Counted from the first letter of the stretch, positions 16,551-25,929 are shown. The stretch: DNA of 64,000 bases from Verrucomicrobiota bacterium (GCA_017301995.1 JAFLEH010000018.1:62001-126000), one strand, 5' to 3'. A program made the numbers and translations. The notes: a model not told the origin generated them from the sequence alone.

Positions 16551-19500
16551 TTAGGGGTTGGGTTTGAAATCGGCGACCTTGGGCCACTGGCGGAGCGAGT
16601 CGAGGCTCATATCCTTGATGGAGAGGTCGTAAGCGGTTCCGGAAGGGGTGGTGTGGCGCCAGGGGTATTGCTGGCCGAGGTCGATCTTCGAAACAAGTCC
16701 CCATGGCTGGACACTGCCGTCCGCGGCGGAATCCTTGTGGAACGTGAGCAATCGATCGATCCGGACCGGCGCGGGTTTCAAATCGCTTTCCATCAGATTG
16801 AATTCCGCGATCGGCTGGTTGTCGGCTTTTACGACGTATTTGGCGACGCTCATGTTCGCTTGCCGTACCAAGGTGATCTGGCACGGGCGGATTGTGCCCA
16901 GGATGTCCGCCGAGGTGATTTTGCCGGTTTCGAAGAAACAGGTGAACACGGCGATGAGTTGGCGGGCGCGCTGGGTCTCGATGCCCCACTTCTCGGCGAG
17001 GTTGCAGATTTTCCAGAGAGTGAGCAGCTCTTCGTTGGAACCGACCGGGGCGTCTTTGGCGATTGGGAGGCGGAGATAGGAATGCAGCCGTTTCGGGAAG
17101 AATTCCTGCTTGAACCACGCCTGTTTGATTTCCAACAGTTTCGCGGTGATGGCGGCGGACTCCTTCTTGAGCGCTTCCGCATCGCCATCCGGAGCCGCCG
17201 GGGGCGGGGCACCGGCAAAAATGTCGATATTGGACGCGTTGAGCGAGACTCCGGGGTTGGACTTGACCAAGTCCAAGGTGGTGACAACGTCCTTGAGCAG
17301 CGCCGAGTTGTTGGCGAGCAACGCGTTGGCCCCGGCAGAAAGCGCATCGCTGTCGAGGTCGGAATAGCCTAACGGTTTTGCGGTGGATTCCTGAGCCATC
17401 ACCGCGGCCAGCAGGGACTCCCGGTCCGGCGCGAGGCGTTTGTTGGAATCCGCGGAGGCGCCGGACTGGGATTGGGGCGACTGCGGCAGTTTGGCGGCGT
17501 TGGCGGCCAGACGGTCGATGATCGCGATGTCGCCGGGTTTGGCTTGTTTCAGGTCGAGGAAGAACTCGTTCAGGCGGGAAACATTCTGCTGTTGCTGCTG
17601 CAATTGGTCGCGTGGCAGGACCTTGGCGATCAACTGGGCGAGTTCCTCGCCGCGATGCGCGGTCAGGCGTGCCTGGAACGTGCTGTTGGGAAGCGACAGC
17701 GCGCAGTAGATCGAATTGTCCAGCAGGACTTCAAGCGGCTGCGGTCCTTTGCGGTCGTTCTTGATTCCGGCGTAGGTGAATAGCGTTTTGAGCAGCTTGG
17801 CGGTGGGCCAAGTGGTTTCCGCCGCATCGGGCAGAGCGATGGTTTTCTTGCCCTGATCCCAAGTGGTCGCGTAGTGGAGAAGCACGAGGGTGTGGAGCAC
17901 CTCCCATTCCTCTTTCTGCCATTTTCCGGGTCCGTCCGGCGTGGAGGCATCGGCGGCGAGTTTTGCGATAATCGCGCTCTCCACCTGGCCCAGCGTTTCG
18001 GCCGTGAGTTCCGCGTAAAGCCGCTGGCGGTTGGCGGCCATGTCGCGGTCGGCCAATTGGGCTGGCGCGAATACCCAGCCGAACCTGGGCTTTCCTTGGA
18101 CGTTAGGCCCCAAGTCGGCAAGCCCTTCCAACAGATTCGCCGCATCGCCCGGCTTCGCGGCGCGCAGGGAGCCATCCTTGCAAACGGCCAAAGGTGGAAT
18201 CCGATGCTTTTCGGCCCCGCTGTCGGATGCCCACAGGCGGGTCCACTTGCGGGCCTCGTCGTCGCTTTTCATCGCCCAGAGGCCGATAACGCCGAACAGC
18301 GCCACCATGAGCAGAATCAGCGCCGGAATCCAGAGTTTCCATCCGCTGATGGACGACTTGATCTTGCCGGCGGTGGTGACCAGACCCTTTTCGCTGAAGA
18401 TCTTGTCGAGGAAAAGGTCCCTGACAAAATAGGTGCGGTTGCGGGAAAGTGATAGACCATCGTCCTCAGTGGCGCTGTCCATCCGTTCGAACGGCACGCC
18501 CATGGCGGCGGCGAGCGCCTCGTCGAGAACCATCCCTTGTTGGAGGGCCGAGGTGAAGTAGATTCCGCGGAGGAACGGCGGTTTGGCCGACCACTCGTCG
18601 GTGGTGAAAATGTGGCGCAGATAGCGGGTGAGTTTTCCGCTCATCGACTCGAACGAGGAGGGGAAGGCGTAGAGCCCATCCACTTCGTCGATCCGCAGGC
18701 CCTGCGGGTTTTCCGGTTCGACGTTCCGGAGATCGGACATCATGCGGCGGTTGAGGCGGTCGGAAACCGAGCGCATGTATTCCGCGACCGACTGCGGGTC
18801 GAACGGCGCTCCCAGCGGCGCGGGATTGGACCAACCGAGCATTTGGTAGCGGTCTTCCGGTTTGTCGATCTTGCCGAAGAACTCGCGGAAACCGTTCAGC
18901 TTGTCCATCTTGGTGATCAGGATGTAAACCGGGAATCGAACGCCGAGTTCCGCCTGGAGGATTTCCATCTGGCGGGCGATCTGGCCGGCGTTGCGGTCGA
19001 GTTCGGCAGTGCGGGTGGCCTCGATTTCCGGATTCGGATGGGTGAGCAGCCGGTTGGAGGGAATCACCAGGATCAACCCGTTGATCGGGCAGTCCGGGCG
19101 GTTCTTTTTGAGCATCTGGAGGAAACTGGTCCACTGGTTCTGGCTGTTTTCCGCGCCCTCGGTGACGAACAGCCGACCGGCCGTGTCGAGAATCACGGCC
19201 TTGCTGGTGAACCACCAATGCATCGATAGCGTGCCGCCGGATCCCTGCCAGCGGTCCTGCAGCTTGTCGGGGAAGCCGATTTCGCTGCGGCGGAGCATTT
19301 CGGTTTTTCCGGATTCGGATTCGCCGACCACCACATACCACGGCAGGCTGTATAGATTCTTGCCGTGTTTCCGATAGATATCGATGCCCCGCTGGAATTC
19401 CTTCCGCATGTGATCCATCTGGGCGATCTTCTGGGGGTCCTTGACCCCTTCGGAGCTGGCCGCGTTGGTTTCCACGCTTTTGGAGAATTCCTCGGCTTTG

Positions 19501-19688
19501 GAACGCTGGGAGCGCTCGAACAGGAACACGCCTAGGCCGGCGATCGCGCCAATGCCGATATACAGTCCGGTCCAGAGCGCTATCAACTGGGGATTGGTGG
19601 CCGCGCCCAACATCAGCAGCGGAGCCAATACCCCCATCACGACCAGCAGGCCGTTGAGAGAGGCGGGAAGTTTGGAGAAAAGCTTCAT
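16551..19688 (-). CDS. tssM: T6SS membrane complex protein TssM (IcmF)
   Basis: The protein has 1045 residues. Two N-terminal membrane segments span residues ~13-57. A cytoplasmic GTPase-like domain follows with Walker A GESESGKT near residue 122, the HWWFTSKAVILDTAGRLF block and a ITKMDKLNGF nucleotide-specificity loop. A third membrane helix (WKLWIPALILLMVALFGVIG) lies at ~445-465, then a large periplasmic part ending in SLRQWPKVADFKPNP. TssM spans the inner membrane and connects TssL to the outer-membrane lipoprotein TssJ. It is encoded 22 bases after tssL. Confidence 0.96.
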   Translation of the reverse strand: MKLFSKLPASLNGLLVVMGVLAPLLMLGAATNPQLIALWTGLYIGIGAIAGLGVFLFERSQRSKAEEFSKSVETNAASSEGVKDPQKIAQMDHMRKEFQRGIDIYRKHGKNLYSLPWYVVVGESESGKTEMLRRSEIGFPDKLQDRWQGSGGTLSMHWWFTSKAVILDTAGRLFVTEGAENSQNQWTSFLQMLKKNRPDCPINGLILVIPSNRLLTHPNPEIEATRTAELDRNAGQIARQMEILQAELGVRFPVYILITKMDKLNGFREFFGKIDKPEDRYQMLGWSNPAPLGAPFDPQSVAEYMRSVSDRLNRRMMSDLRNVEPENPQGLRIDEVDGLYAFPSSFESMSGKLTRYLRHIFTTDEWSAKPPFLRGIYFTSALQQGMVLDEALAAAMGVPFERMDSATEDDGLSLSRNRTYFVRDLFLDKIFSEKGLVTTAGKIKSSISGWKLWIPALILLMVALFGVIGLWAMKSDDEARKWTRLWASDSGAEKHRIPPLAVCKDGSLRAAKPGDAANLLEGLADLGPNVQGKPRFGWVFAPAQLADRDMAANRQRLYAELTAETLGQVESAIIAKLAADASTPDGPGKWQKEEWEVLHTLVLLHYATTWDQGKKTIALPDAAETTWPTAKLLKTLFTYAGIKNDRKGPQPLEVLLDNSIYCALSLPNSTFQARLTAHRGEELAQLIAKVLPRDQLQQQQQNVSRLNEFFLDLKQAKPGDIAIIDRLAANAAKLPQSPQSQSGASADSNKRLAPDRESLLAAVMAQESTAKPLGYSDLDSDALSAGANALLANNSALLKDVVTTLDLVKSNPGVSLNASNIDIFAGAPPPAAPDGDAEALKKESAAITAKLLEIKQAWFKQEFFPKRLHSYLRLPIAKDAPVGSNEELLTLWKICNLAEKWGIETQRARQLIAVFTCFFETGKITSADILGTIRPCQITLVRQANMSVAKYVVKADNQPIAEFNLMESDLKPAPVRIDRLLTFHKDSAADGSVQPWGLVSKIDLGQQYPWRHTTPSGTAYDLSIKDMSLDSLRQWPKVADFKPNP

Positions 19689-19710
19689 GGGGAAAAGGTT
19701 CGGTGGAGGA

Positions 19711-20604
19711 TTACTTCCCGGGCGGCAGTTGCAGGCGCTGGATGCCTTCGCGGAGCGGGGCGGTCTTTTCCATGTACCAATAGATGTAGCCGAAAACCAG
19801 GCTGCCCAGAAGCAGCAGGAAGGCGGTGAAGAAAATCAGCGGCTTGTCGCGCGAGGGAGCCACGAAATCGCGCTTGTCCGTGAAACGGTAGCACTCCGGG
19901 GTGATCTTGCCGCTGGCGTCGGTATCGATATATTTCGCCACCCGCGGATAGAGGCGCTGCATATAGGATTTCAGCGAACTTCGGTGGGATTCCTCGCGCT
20001 TGAAAAACCGGCCGGTGAATCCGAGGCCGAGCGCCGTGTAATAGAACGCGAGCCGCTCGTTGGCGCTTTCGTCCTTGGGGTCGTTCTCGAGTTCCCTGTC
20101 AAGCTCGTCGAAGAACGCGTCATCGCCGGACAGATTGCCGTCCTCGCCGTAGTCGGCCAGCCGGTTGTCATTCCATTTCTGGCGGAATCCGAACGCGTTG
20201 TCGGGTGATCCGAACGTGCAATCGAGGTACCAGAGGATCGGCTCCTTGAGCTTGTCGAGGTGCTGGCGGAGCACCGGATCGTGGCGTGCGGCTTGGTCGA
20301 TCGCGGCGACTTTGTCGAGCACGGACTGTTTGACCGCGTCATAGGAGATCGCGGCTTTGCCCGGCTCTTTGGCGAGGCGGTGTTGCTCGCAAACGTAGAG
20401 GAATAGCGGTTGGAGATGTTCCAGCAGCGGCCGTTTCGCGGTGGGCGGAGAGGCGGGCAGGTATTGCGAAGGAGCCGCCGCCGCAGGCGCCGCGGCGGGC
20501 GGGGAGTCGGACATGGATCCGGACTCTCCCCAGAAATTGTCGCCACCGCCCCAGCCGGAATCCGGTCCGGATTTCGTTTCGTTTTTCTTTCCACCCCAGG
20601 CCAT
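19711..20604 (-). CDS. tssL: T6SS membrane complex protein TssL (DotU/IcmH)
   Basis: The protein has 297 residues. A Gly/Pro/Ala-rich N-terminal tail (~residues 1-55) precedes the DotU domain: LQPLFLYVCEQHRLA, WYLDCTFGSPDNAFGFRQKW, FFDELDRELENDP and ERLAFYYTALGLGFTGRFF. A C-terminal membrane helix follows (LIFFTAFLLLLGSLVFGYIY). There is no OmpA-type peptidoglycan-binding domain, so this is the short TssL form. Confidence 0.94.
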   Translation of the reverse strand: MAWGGKKNETKSGPDSGWGGGDNFWGESGSMSDSPPAAAPAAAAPSQYLPASPPTAKRPLLEHLQPLFLYVCEQHRLAKEPGKAAISYDAVKQSVLDKVAAIDQAARHDPVLRQHLDKLKEPILWYLDCTFGSPDNAFGFRQKWNDNRLADYGEDGNLSGDDAFFDELDRELENDPKDESANERLAFYYTALGLGFTGRFFKREESHRSSLKSYMQRLYPRVAKYIDTDASGKITPECYRFTDKRDFVAPSRDKPLIFFTAFLLLLGSLVFGYIYWYMEKTAPLREGIQRLQLPPGK

Positions 20605-20623
20605 GATATGATTCTGCTAGATT

Positions 20624-22018
20624 TTACTTGCCGCCGGACAGGGTCATGAACAGGCTGAGCTGCATGTCGAACACCTCGCGCTGCATGCTCCAGCGGACGA
20701 CGAGTTCGAGTTCCTTCATGGCTTCCTCCCAAACGCGGCGGCTTTGGGAGACGTTGAGGCGGAAATAATACCGCCCGCTTTCCGCCGGCAGTTCGAGTGG
20801 CGGGAAACGTTCCTCCTTGAGCGAAATCCCGCGGATGGCGCGCTCCATGAACGAGGCGGGCATCAGTTTGAACTGGTCCAGATCCTCGACCAATTCGACC
20901 AGCGCGCTCGGTTCGATGGTGGTCTTGATGCCGAGGAACCACGCGGTGGGCTCGTTGAAATGTTTGCCCTCCAGCTTGGCCACGCGGGTGCCGGGGTCCT
21001 TGCCGGGCTCGAATTTGACTTCCCAGAAGTTGGGAGCCACCGAGCCGTGTAGGAAATTGCGGATCAGCGCGATGGTTCCGTTGAAACACGGATAGGGGTT
21101 GTCGTGCTTGTAGGGAATCAGGTTGAACGGCAGCCGTTCCGGATAGAGCGCCATCAGGTCGGCGAGCAGGGTCTGCAATTCCTGATAGGCGTCAAACGGC
21201 GGTACGCTGGCGTTGCCCTCGCCGATGGCGAGCAGCGCGGGCATGCGGGCGACGTAGCGGTTGAGGCAGCGCAGCCGCAGCGTTTGTTCGAGCTGGAGAC
21301 GGCTGATGGTGTGGGACTCGCCGCCGCGGGCGACGACATTGGCGAGTTGCTCGCGGACCGCCTCGATCTGCGCGGTGATTTCGCGGACCATTTCCCGCAG
21401 GGTGGGGGAGGCGCTGAGCAACAGGCAGGGGTGGACGTAGGAGGGATCCAGCCGTGGGAACGGTTCTTCGCGGCTCACGTCGTGGATCACCCGGAGCAGG
21501 GGGATTTTCTCGATGTCGCTGTCGTCGTCGGAATCCAGCAGCAGCATCGCGTTGTAGAGGCGGAACTGCATCGGCTGCGGGTTTTCGCCGGTGTTTTCGT
21601 CCATGACCTCCGGCACCTGTTGGGGCACCCGATAGAGCTGTTTGATCCGCGCGCCGACGGAAATCTCGCCCTCGATGGTGTTGCTGCGGGCGTCGAACCA
21701 ATGCGGCAGTCCCAGATAAACGTTGAACCCCTTGGGGTTGGCCGCGAAGGCGTCGCGGATGTCCAGGCTGGGAAGGACGGTGTTTTCCGGGTAGGAAAGC
21801 ACGGTGCCGCCGGGCATCACCACCTTGAGTTTCTGAAAGCGGAGGCGCTGGTTCTGGAGGTCGTCCAGCGAGAGCTTGGCCTCGAGCACGCCATAGGCGA
21901 AATTCATCGTCAGGTGCCGCTCGGTACCGAACTGGTCGAGCGTGTGCTTCTGAATGCGTTGCAGGTGGTGGGGTTGCAGAAACAACCCTTCGTGCCAGTG
22001 GATTTGGGGGATGGACAT
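20624..22018 (-). CDS. tssK: T6SS baseplate-membrane connector TssK (VasE/ImpJ)
   Basis: The protein has 464 residues. The start MSIPQIHWHEGLFLQPHHLQ is the diagnostic TssK N-terminus (W-x-E-G-x-F-L-x-P-H-H-x-Q). Further motifs include YGVLEAKLSLDDLQN, YVHPCLLLSAS, YRLNVSQSRR-like YYFRLNVSQSRRVWEEAM. TssK trimers link the baseplate to the TssJLM membrane complex. The open frame extends to 22174, but the N-terminal signature fixes the start at 22018. The leader is A/C-rich without a Shine-Dalgarno site. Confidence 0.96.
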   Translation of the reverse strand: MSIPQIHWHEGLFLQPHHLQRIQKHTLDQFGTERHLTMNFAYGVLEAKLSLDDLQNQRLRFQKLKVVMPGGTVLSYPENTVLPSLDIRDAFAANPKGFNVYLGLPHWFDARSNTIEGEISVGARIKQLYRVPQQVPEVMDENTGENPQPMQFRLYNAMLLLDSDDDSDIEKIPLLRVIHDVSREEPFPRLDPSYVHPCLLLSASPTLREMVREITAQIEAVREQLANVVARGGESHTISRLQLEQTLRLRCLNRYVARMPALLAIGEGNASVPPFDAYQELQTLLADLMALYPERLPFNLIPYKHDNPYPCFNGTIALIRNFLHGSVAPNFWEVKFEPGKDPGTRVAKLEGKHFNEPTAWFLGIKTTIEPSALVELVEDLDQFKLMPASFMERAIRGISLKEERFPPLELPAESGRYYFRLNVSQSRRVWEEAMKELELVVRWSMQREVFDMQLSLFMTLSGGK

Positions 22019-22056
22019 GGGGATGGGATTTTGTGGATGACTGGATGGATGCCGGA

Positions 22057-23061
22057 TCAGGAACTGCTGAGCTTGAGGCGGGTGAAGGCGGCTTCGGCGA
22101 TGGAGCGGACGATTTCGTCGTGGACGGCGTCGGCGGTCTGGTGCTTGGTCACCTGGGTGTATTTGTCCCAACACTTGCGGCCGAGTTCGCGGATCCGGCT
22201 GACGTCCGACGCGCTTTCCTCGAGCGCCACCGTGTCGGTGATCGCCTCGGGGGAGAATTTCCGTTCATAGAGGCGCCCGTACTCATCGGCTCCCTTGCGG
22301 ACGCCGAACAGGATCGAAAGGAGGATCCGCTTGGTTTTCTCAACCTCGGCATGGAATTCGCCGCCTCCCACCTCGCCGCCTGTGACGAACGAGAGGATCG
22401 CGGATTCGAGACCGCTCGGGTAGGCCGCGGCAACCTGCGCCTTGATCTCGCGGGGGGCCATTTCGCTCCAGTAAGGCCAGACGAACCGATAGATGTCGCG
22501 GAATCCGCCGGATAGAATCCCCAGCATCTTGAGCAGGCGATTGAGGCGCAGGGTGGCGTCCGATCCGGCGGGCGCGCCCAGTTCCTGCCATAGCTGGGCC
22601 ACGCTCTTGGAGAAATCCTCGACCTCGGGGGCCGTGGCGGGAAAGGTCAGCTTGTCGGTGACCGGTTTGGGAACGCTGGCTCCGAGATTGTGGTTTCCGA
22701 GGTCGGCCACGAGCGAGGCGAGTTTCTGCATCTGGGCCTGGGTGAGTTCGGACGCGCGGGCGCAAAGTTGGTCCACGAGGTCGGCGGTGGAAAGCGGTTC
22801 GCTGCCGTGCTCGACCGCCGGAGCGGGAGGGGGGGACACCGCTTCTTCGCTGAAAACCGGAAAATAGTCTTCCAAAGTTTCAAGAAGCGTGGTGCGGGAT
22901 TCGCCTGGAATTGAAGCGGCGTCTTCAAGCGCAAATTCGATCTCGTCCATCAGATAGCCGCTGCGGTCCTCCGGGCTCAGGTCCGGAAAACTCGCGTGAA
23001 CCGCCCGTAGCCGGACGGCCGTTTTAACGCCCCAGGTATGCTTATTCTCGATCTTTGCCAT
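22057..23061 (-). CDS. Unknown protein, first gene of the T6SS operon
   Basis: The protein has 334 residues and no family is recognised. It is predicted soluble, with no signal peptide. An N-terminal helical section (MAKIENKHTWGVKTAVRLRA) is followed by an acidic/Pro linker near residue 75. A mostly helical C-terminal half contains GGFRDIYRFVWPYWSEMAPRE and KTKRILLSILFGVRKGADEY. As the promoter-proximal gene, 38 bases before tssK and in the same operon as the structural genes, it is probably a T6SS component or regulator specific to this lineage. There is no FHA motif and no ATPase motif. Confidence 0.75.
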   Translation of the reverse strand: MAKIENKHTWGVKTAVRLRAVHASFPDLSPEDRSGYLMDEIEFALEDAASIPGESRTTLLETLEDYFPVFSEEAVSPPPAPAVEHGSEPLSTADLVDQLCARASELTQAQMQKLASLVADLGNHNLGASVPKPVTDKLTFPATAPEVEDFSKSVAQLWQELGAPAGSDATLRLNRLLKMLGILSGGFRDIYRFVWPYWSEMAPREIKAQVAAAYPSGLESAILSFVTGGEVGGGEFHAEVEKTKRILLSILFGVRKGADEYGRLYERKFSPEAITDTVALEESASDVSRIRELGRKCWDKYTQVTKHQTADAVHDEIVRSIAEAAFTRLKLSSS

Positions 23062-23089
23062 TGACAGGTGTTCTTACCGCAAGTAAATC
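23061..23089 (+). promoter_or_regulatory. Sigma-70-type promoter for the vWA gene
   Basis: TTGACA (23061-23066), a 17-base spacer, then TAAATC (23084-23089), placing transcription start about 20 bases before the ATG at 23119. The -35 box overlaps the start codon of the divergent T6SS operon, so expression of the two directions may interfere. Confidence 0.6.
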
Positions 23090-23118
23090 TGCCCTTCTCC
23101 TATCAAAATGCAACGGGT

Positions 23119-24972
23119 ATGCAAGGATTTTTTTCACGCGTCTTAACGCTTGCGCTTGCCGCAGGACTTTTTTCCCAAACCGGCGCGGGGGCGGCCCCGG
23201 ACGACGAGTTGCGCAAAAACATCGTGGTCCTCGTGGATTCCTCCAAATCGGTCGATCCGGCCAATCGGGAGAGCGCGCTCAAGCTGGTGGCGGGACTGGC
23301 GACCGGCAAGGTGGACGAGATGTCCAGGGTACAGTGGAAATTCCAGGCGGCCCCGTCCGCGGGCTACCCGATCGCCACGGTGAATCTCGAGCGCCTGATG
23401 GATGCCGGGTCCGGGCCGAGCCAGCCAATCGCCGCCACGGCCGCGAAGTTTGTGATCAATCCGCTCGGAAACTACGCCCGTGTGGCGGAATTGCGGGCAC
23501 AGTTGGGCCAACCGCGGTCGGGAACTCCCGACGAGCTTGCGGCACAATTGGCCTCTCCGGCGGTTCCGTTCGCTTCGGTGGACAACTCGACCCACATCGC
23601 GCTCGCCGAGGCGGTGGTGGCCGAGGCGTTTCTCAAGTCCGGTTCGCAGACGCCCTACTATTTGGTCGTGATTTCGGATTTCAACGAGGACTGCCTGAAC
23701 AAAGACGCGAACGAGTATCTGGATCCGGCCAAAATGGCGGCATTGAAAAAAGACAACGCCTCGGTTCACGGCGGAACGCTCGAATACTACGACGGAAACG
23801 AGGCGGGCAAACCTCTCCGGGGCAAGTATTCCGTCGCCGACGTCGGTGCGATCCGGTTCCTCCGGGAGAAAATCACCGACTTGCTGATCGGGGAGTTCAT
23901 CTACCGTGGCACACCGATGCCCAAACACCCGGTGCACGTGAAAATCTACTCGCCGATGGTGAAACGTGGCCTGAAATTCTCCGGCGACGGGGCGATGCGA
24001 TGGATTCTGCCGGATCCCGCGCCGGGATTCTCGGTCACCACCGAGGGACTGGACATGAATGCGCCCCTTGATATCAAGGTGGTGAATCTCGCGAATCAGT
24101 CCGAAAAGCGGGTTTCCGAAACGTGCAGTTTCATCCTCGCCCGCGGCCGGTTGGAAGTGGCTTCGCTGCTTGAAAAGCCGGAGATCAAGGCGTTCCTGGC
24201 GCCCGGGCGTTTCAGGATCACGATCAGCGCCGGTCAGGCGATCGGCATGTCCGTGGATGCGACCACCGAGCTGGAAATCCTCAAACCGACACTCAAGGTG
24301 GACGATCCGGCACTCGATGCGTCCACGGCGGAAAAACCGTTTGAGTTTCCCCTCCAGAAGGAGCTTCTATCGGAAAAGGTCATCCTGAAACTCGATCCGC
24401 CACCGACCGAAGCACATAAGGTGCTTGTGCAAAGCGGCCAATCCAAGGTCGAGGCGACAGTCAAGGGCGGCTCCGGCGAAGTGGGACTGGAGGACATCTT
24501 GAAAGGTGCTTCGGGCGACGCGCCGATCCGGATCACGGCGTCGCTTCCGCTGCCGCCCACCGCGGAGTCGCTTTCGAAGGACGTTTGGCTGGTGCTGCCG
24601 CAAATATCGATCTGGGCGGTTCAGGGCGGCCAACCGGTCCAGAGCGATCAGATCGTGCTGACCAAAGAACGCGCGCTTTCCCTCAAGGCCAGCCACGCGG
24701 GTATGGATGGCATGGAATGGCGCGGAACCACCGTGACCGGTGCCGACCACCAGCCGGTGACGATGCGGGGCGGCGATGAAAACAATCTGGATTTCTCCGA
24801 TTTGAGTCCCGGGGTTTACACCGTGAAAGCGAAATTCGGATCGTCCCGCAACGCCCAGACCGCGGAATTCACCGTGACGGTTCCGAAAAACACCCCGTGG
24901 ATGCTCATCGCGCTGGGGGCGATGGTGGTGCTCAGCCTCGGCCTTTTCGGCTGGCATTTCATCCGGCGCTGA
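23119..24972 (+). CDS. von Willebrand factor A-domain protein, membrane-anchored
   Basis: The protein has 617 residues. A signal peptide spans residues ~1-25 (MQGFFSRVLTLALAAGLFSQ). The vWA domain begins directly after it, with NIVVLVDSSKS: Asp40, Ser42 and Ser44 form a MIDAS motif for metal-dependent ligand binding. A long middle region is rich in beta-strand-like stretches. A single C-terminal helix (WMLIALGAMVVLSLGLFGW) followed by RR anchors it, leaving the vWA domain outside the cytoplasm. The start was chosen over the frame's earlier codon because the promoter and signal peptide fit 23119. It is divergent from the T6SS operon, so a T6SS or envelope link is possible but unproven. Confidence 0.8.
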   Translation: MQGFFSRVLTLALAAGLFSQTGAGAAPDDELRKNIVVLVDSSKSVDPANRESALKLVAGLATGKVDEMSRVQWKFQAAPSAGYPIATVNLERLMDAGSGPSQPIAATAAKFVINPLGNYARVAELRAQLGQPRSGTPDELAAQLASPAVPFASVDNSTHIALAEAVVAEAFLKSGSQTPYYLVVISDFNEDCLNKDANEYLDPAKMAALKKDNASVHGGTLEYYDGNEAGKPLRGKYSVADVGAIRFLREKITDLLIGEFIYRGTPMPKHPVHVKIYSPMVKRGLKFSGDGAMRWILPDPAPGFSVTTEGLDMNAPLDIKVVNLANQSEKRVSETCSFILARGRLEVASLLEKPEIKAFLAPGRFRITISAGQAIGMSVDATTELEILKPTLKVDDPALDASTAEKPFEFPLQKELLSEKVILKLDPPPTEAHKVLVQSGQSKVEATVKGGSGEVGLEDILKGASGDAPIRITASLPLPPTAESLSKDVWLVLPQISIWAVQGGQPVQSDQIVLTKERALSLKASHAGMDGMEWRGTTVTGADHQPVTMRGGDENNLDFSDLSPGVYTVKAKFGSSRNAQTAEFTVTVPKNTPWMLIALGAMVVLSLGLFGWHFIRR

Positions 24973-25067
24973 CCGCCCGCTTGCCACCCGCGGCAATTGT
25001 CGGATTTTCCTTGCGTACGGGGAAAGATTTGCGAGTGTCCCGGAGTGGCAAGGAGTTTTTGTCACCA

Positions 25068-25643
25068 ATGGAATTTAACAACTTTGCCGCAATGCCAGCC
25101 AATCTTCATGTCGAACCCGTCGCGCCGGACCTGGTTCCCTCGGCCGGACGTTTTGCCGCCACCTTCCTCGGCGGATTCCAAACCGTGAGGCTGCATGGCC
25201 CCTGCAAGCTCATTCGCCTGGTTGAAAACCCGAGATTCCGGCAGGATCGGCCCGGAGATTACTGGATGGAGGCCGACACCTTTTTCCAGGCCCGCCTCGC
25301 CGCCGCCCGCGACCTTGCGGCGCAAAATGTCGAAGAGGGAAAACGTCCCGCGCTCGCCGGCCTGATCGTTCGTTTCATTTTGCGCGACCAACTCGCCGTC
25401 TGCCGGGATTGGTCCGGGCTCGATAGTTTCATCGCGCTCGACCTTCCGCCGGGCATGTCGCTGCTGGCCCTGATCGGCAACGCAAAAATGCAACCCTACT
25501 ATTCCACCAGCGACCCAGGTCATGCGGGTGCCGAAGCCGCCGGCGTCCGCCTTCCGGGGCTTGGCGTCCAGATCGTGATCGACTTCCAACTCCCCGAAAA
25601 CCGCCCGGCCGCGGCCATGGTTTCCCAACCCATGCCATTCTGA
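25068..25643 (+). CDS. Unknown soluble protein downstream of the vWA gene
   Basis: The protein has 191 residues, starting at MEFNNFAAMPANLHV. AGGAG at 25051-25055 lies 12 bases upstream, one of the few Shine-Dalgarno-like sites in this region. No signal peptide or membrane helix is visible and no family is recognised. Notable stretches are RFAATFLGGFQTVRLHGPC, DYWMEADTFFQARLAAARD and a C-terminal GLGVQIVIDFQLPEN. It follows the vWA gene by 95 bases on the same strand and ends the T6SS region. A role as effector, immunity or accessory protein cannot be excluded or supported from sequence alone. Confidence 0.6.
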   Translation: MEFNNFAAMPANLHVEPVAPDLVPSAGRFAATFLGGFQTVRLHGPCKLIRLVENPRFRQDRPGDYWMEADTFFQARLAAARDLAAQNVEEGKRPALAGLIVRFILRDQLAVCRDWSGLDSFIALDLPPGMSLLALIGNAKMQPYYSTSDPGHAGAEAAGVRLPGLGVQIVIDFQLPENRPAAAMVSQPMPF

Positions 25644-25929
25644 AGGAGCCCCGCATCACCCAATGCCTCCACCAGGCCGCCGAACGGCTCAAAATCCAAA
25701 GAGCCAAAGACTATGAAATGGTAGGAGATCCCACCTTGTGGGAGTTCGCCGAGACCGGAGGCGCCTCGGGATCATGGTGAACGCATCACGCACCAACTCC
25801 CATTCACCGGTCACCAAACAAGGGGCCGGAAACATTTCGGGCGCCTTTTCGTCCGGTTCGTGGCAACAGCGCCGGCAGTGGCACGGATTTCAGTGAGATT
25901 TTCTCGGAAATCCGGGAGTCGGACGGTGA
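25644..25929. other. Intergenic region between convergent genes with inverted repeat
   Basis: No gene is visible in these 286 bases. An inverted repeat GGATTTC (25885-25891) / GAAATCC (25907-25913), with inner TGAGA/TCTC pairing, lies just past the end of the DUF1080 gene. It could act as a weak minus-strand terminator, but no T-run follows. Confidence 0.35.
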
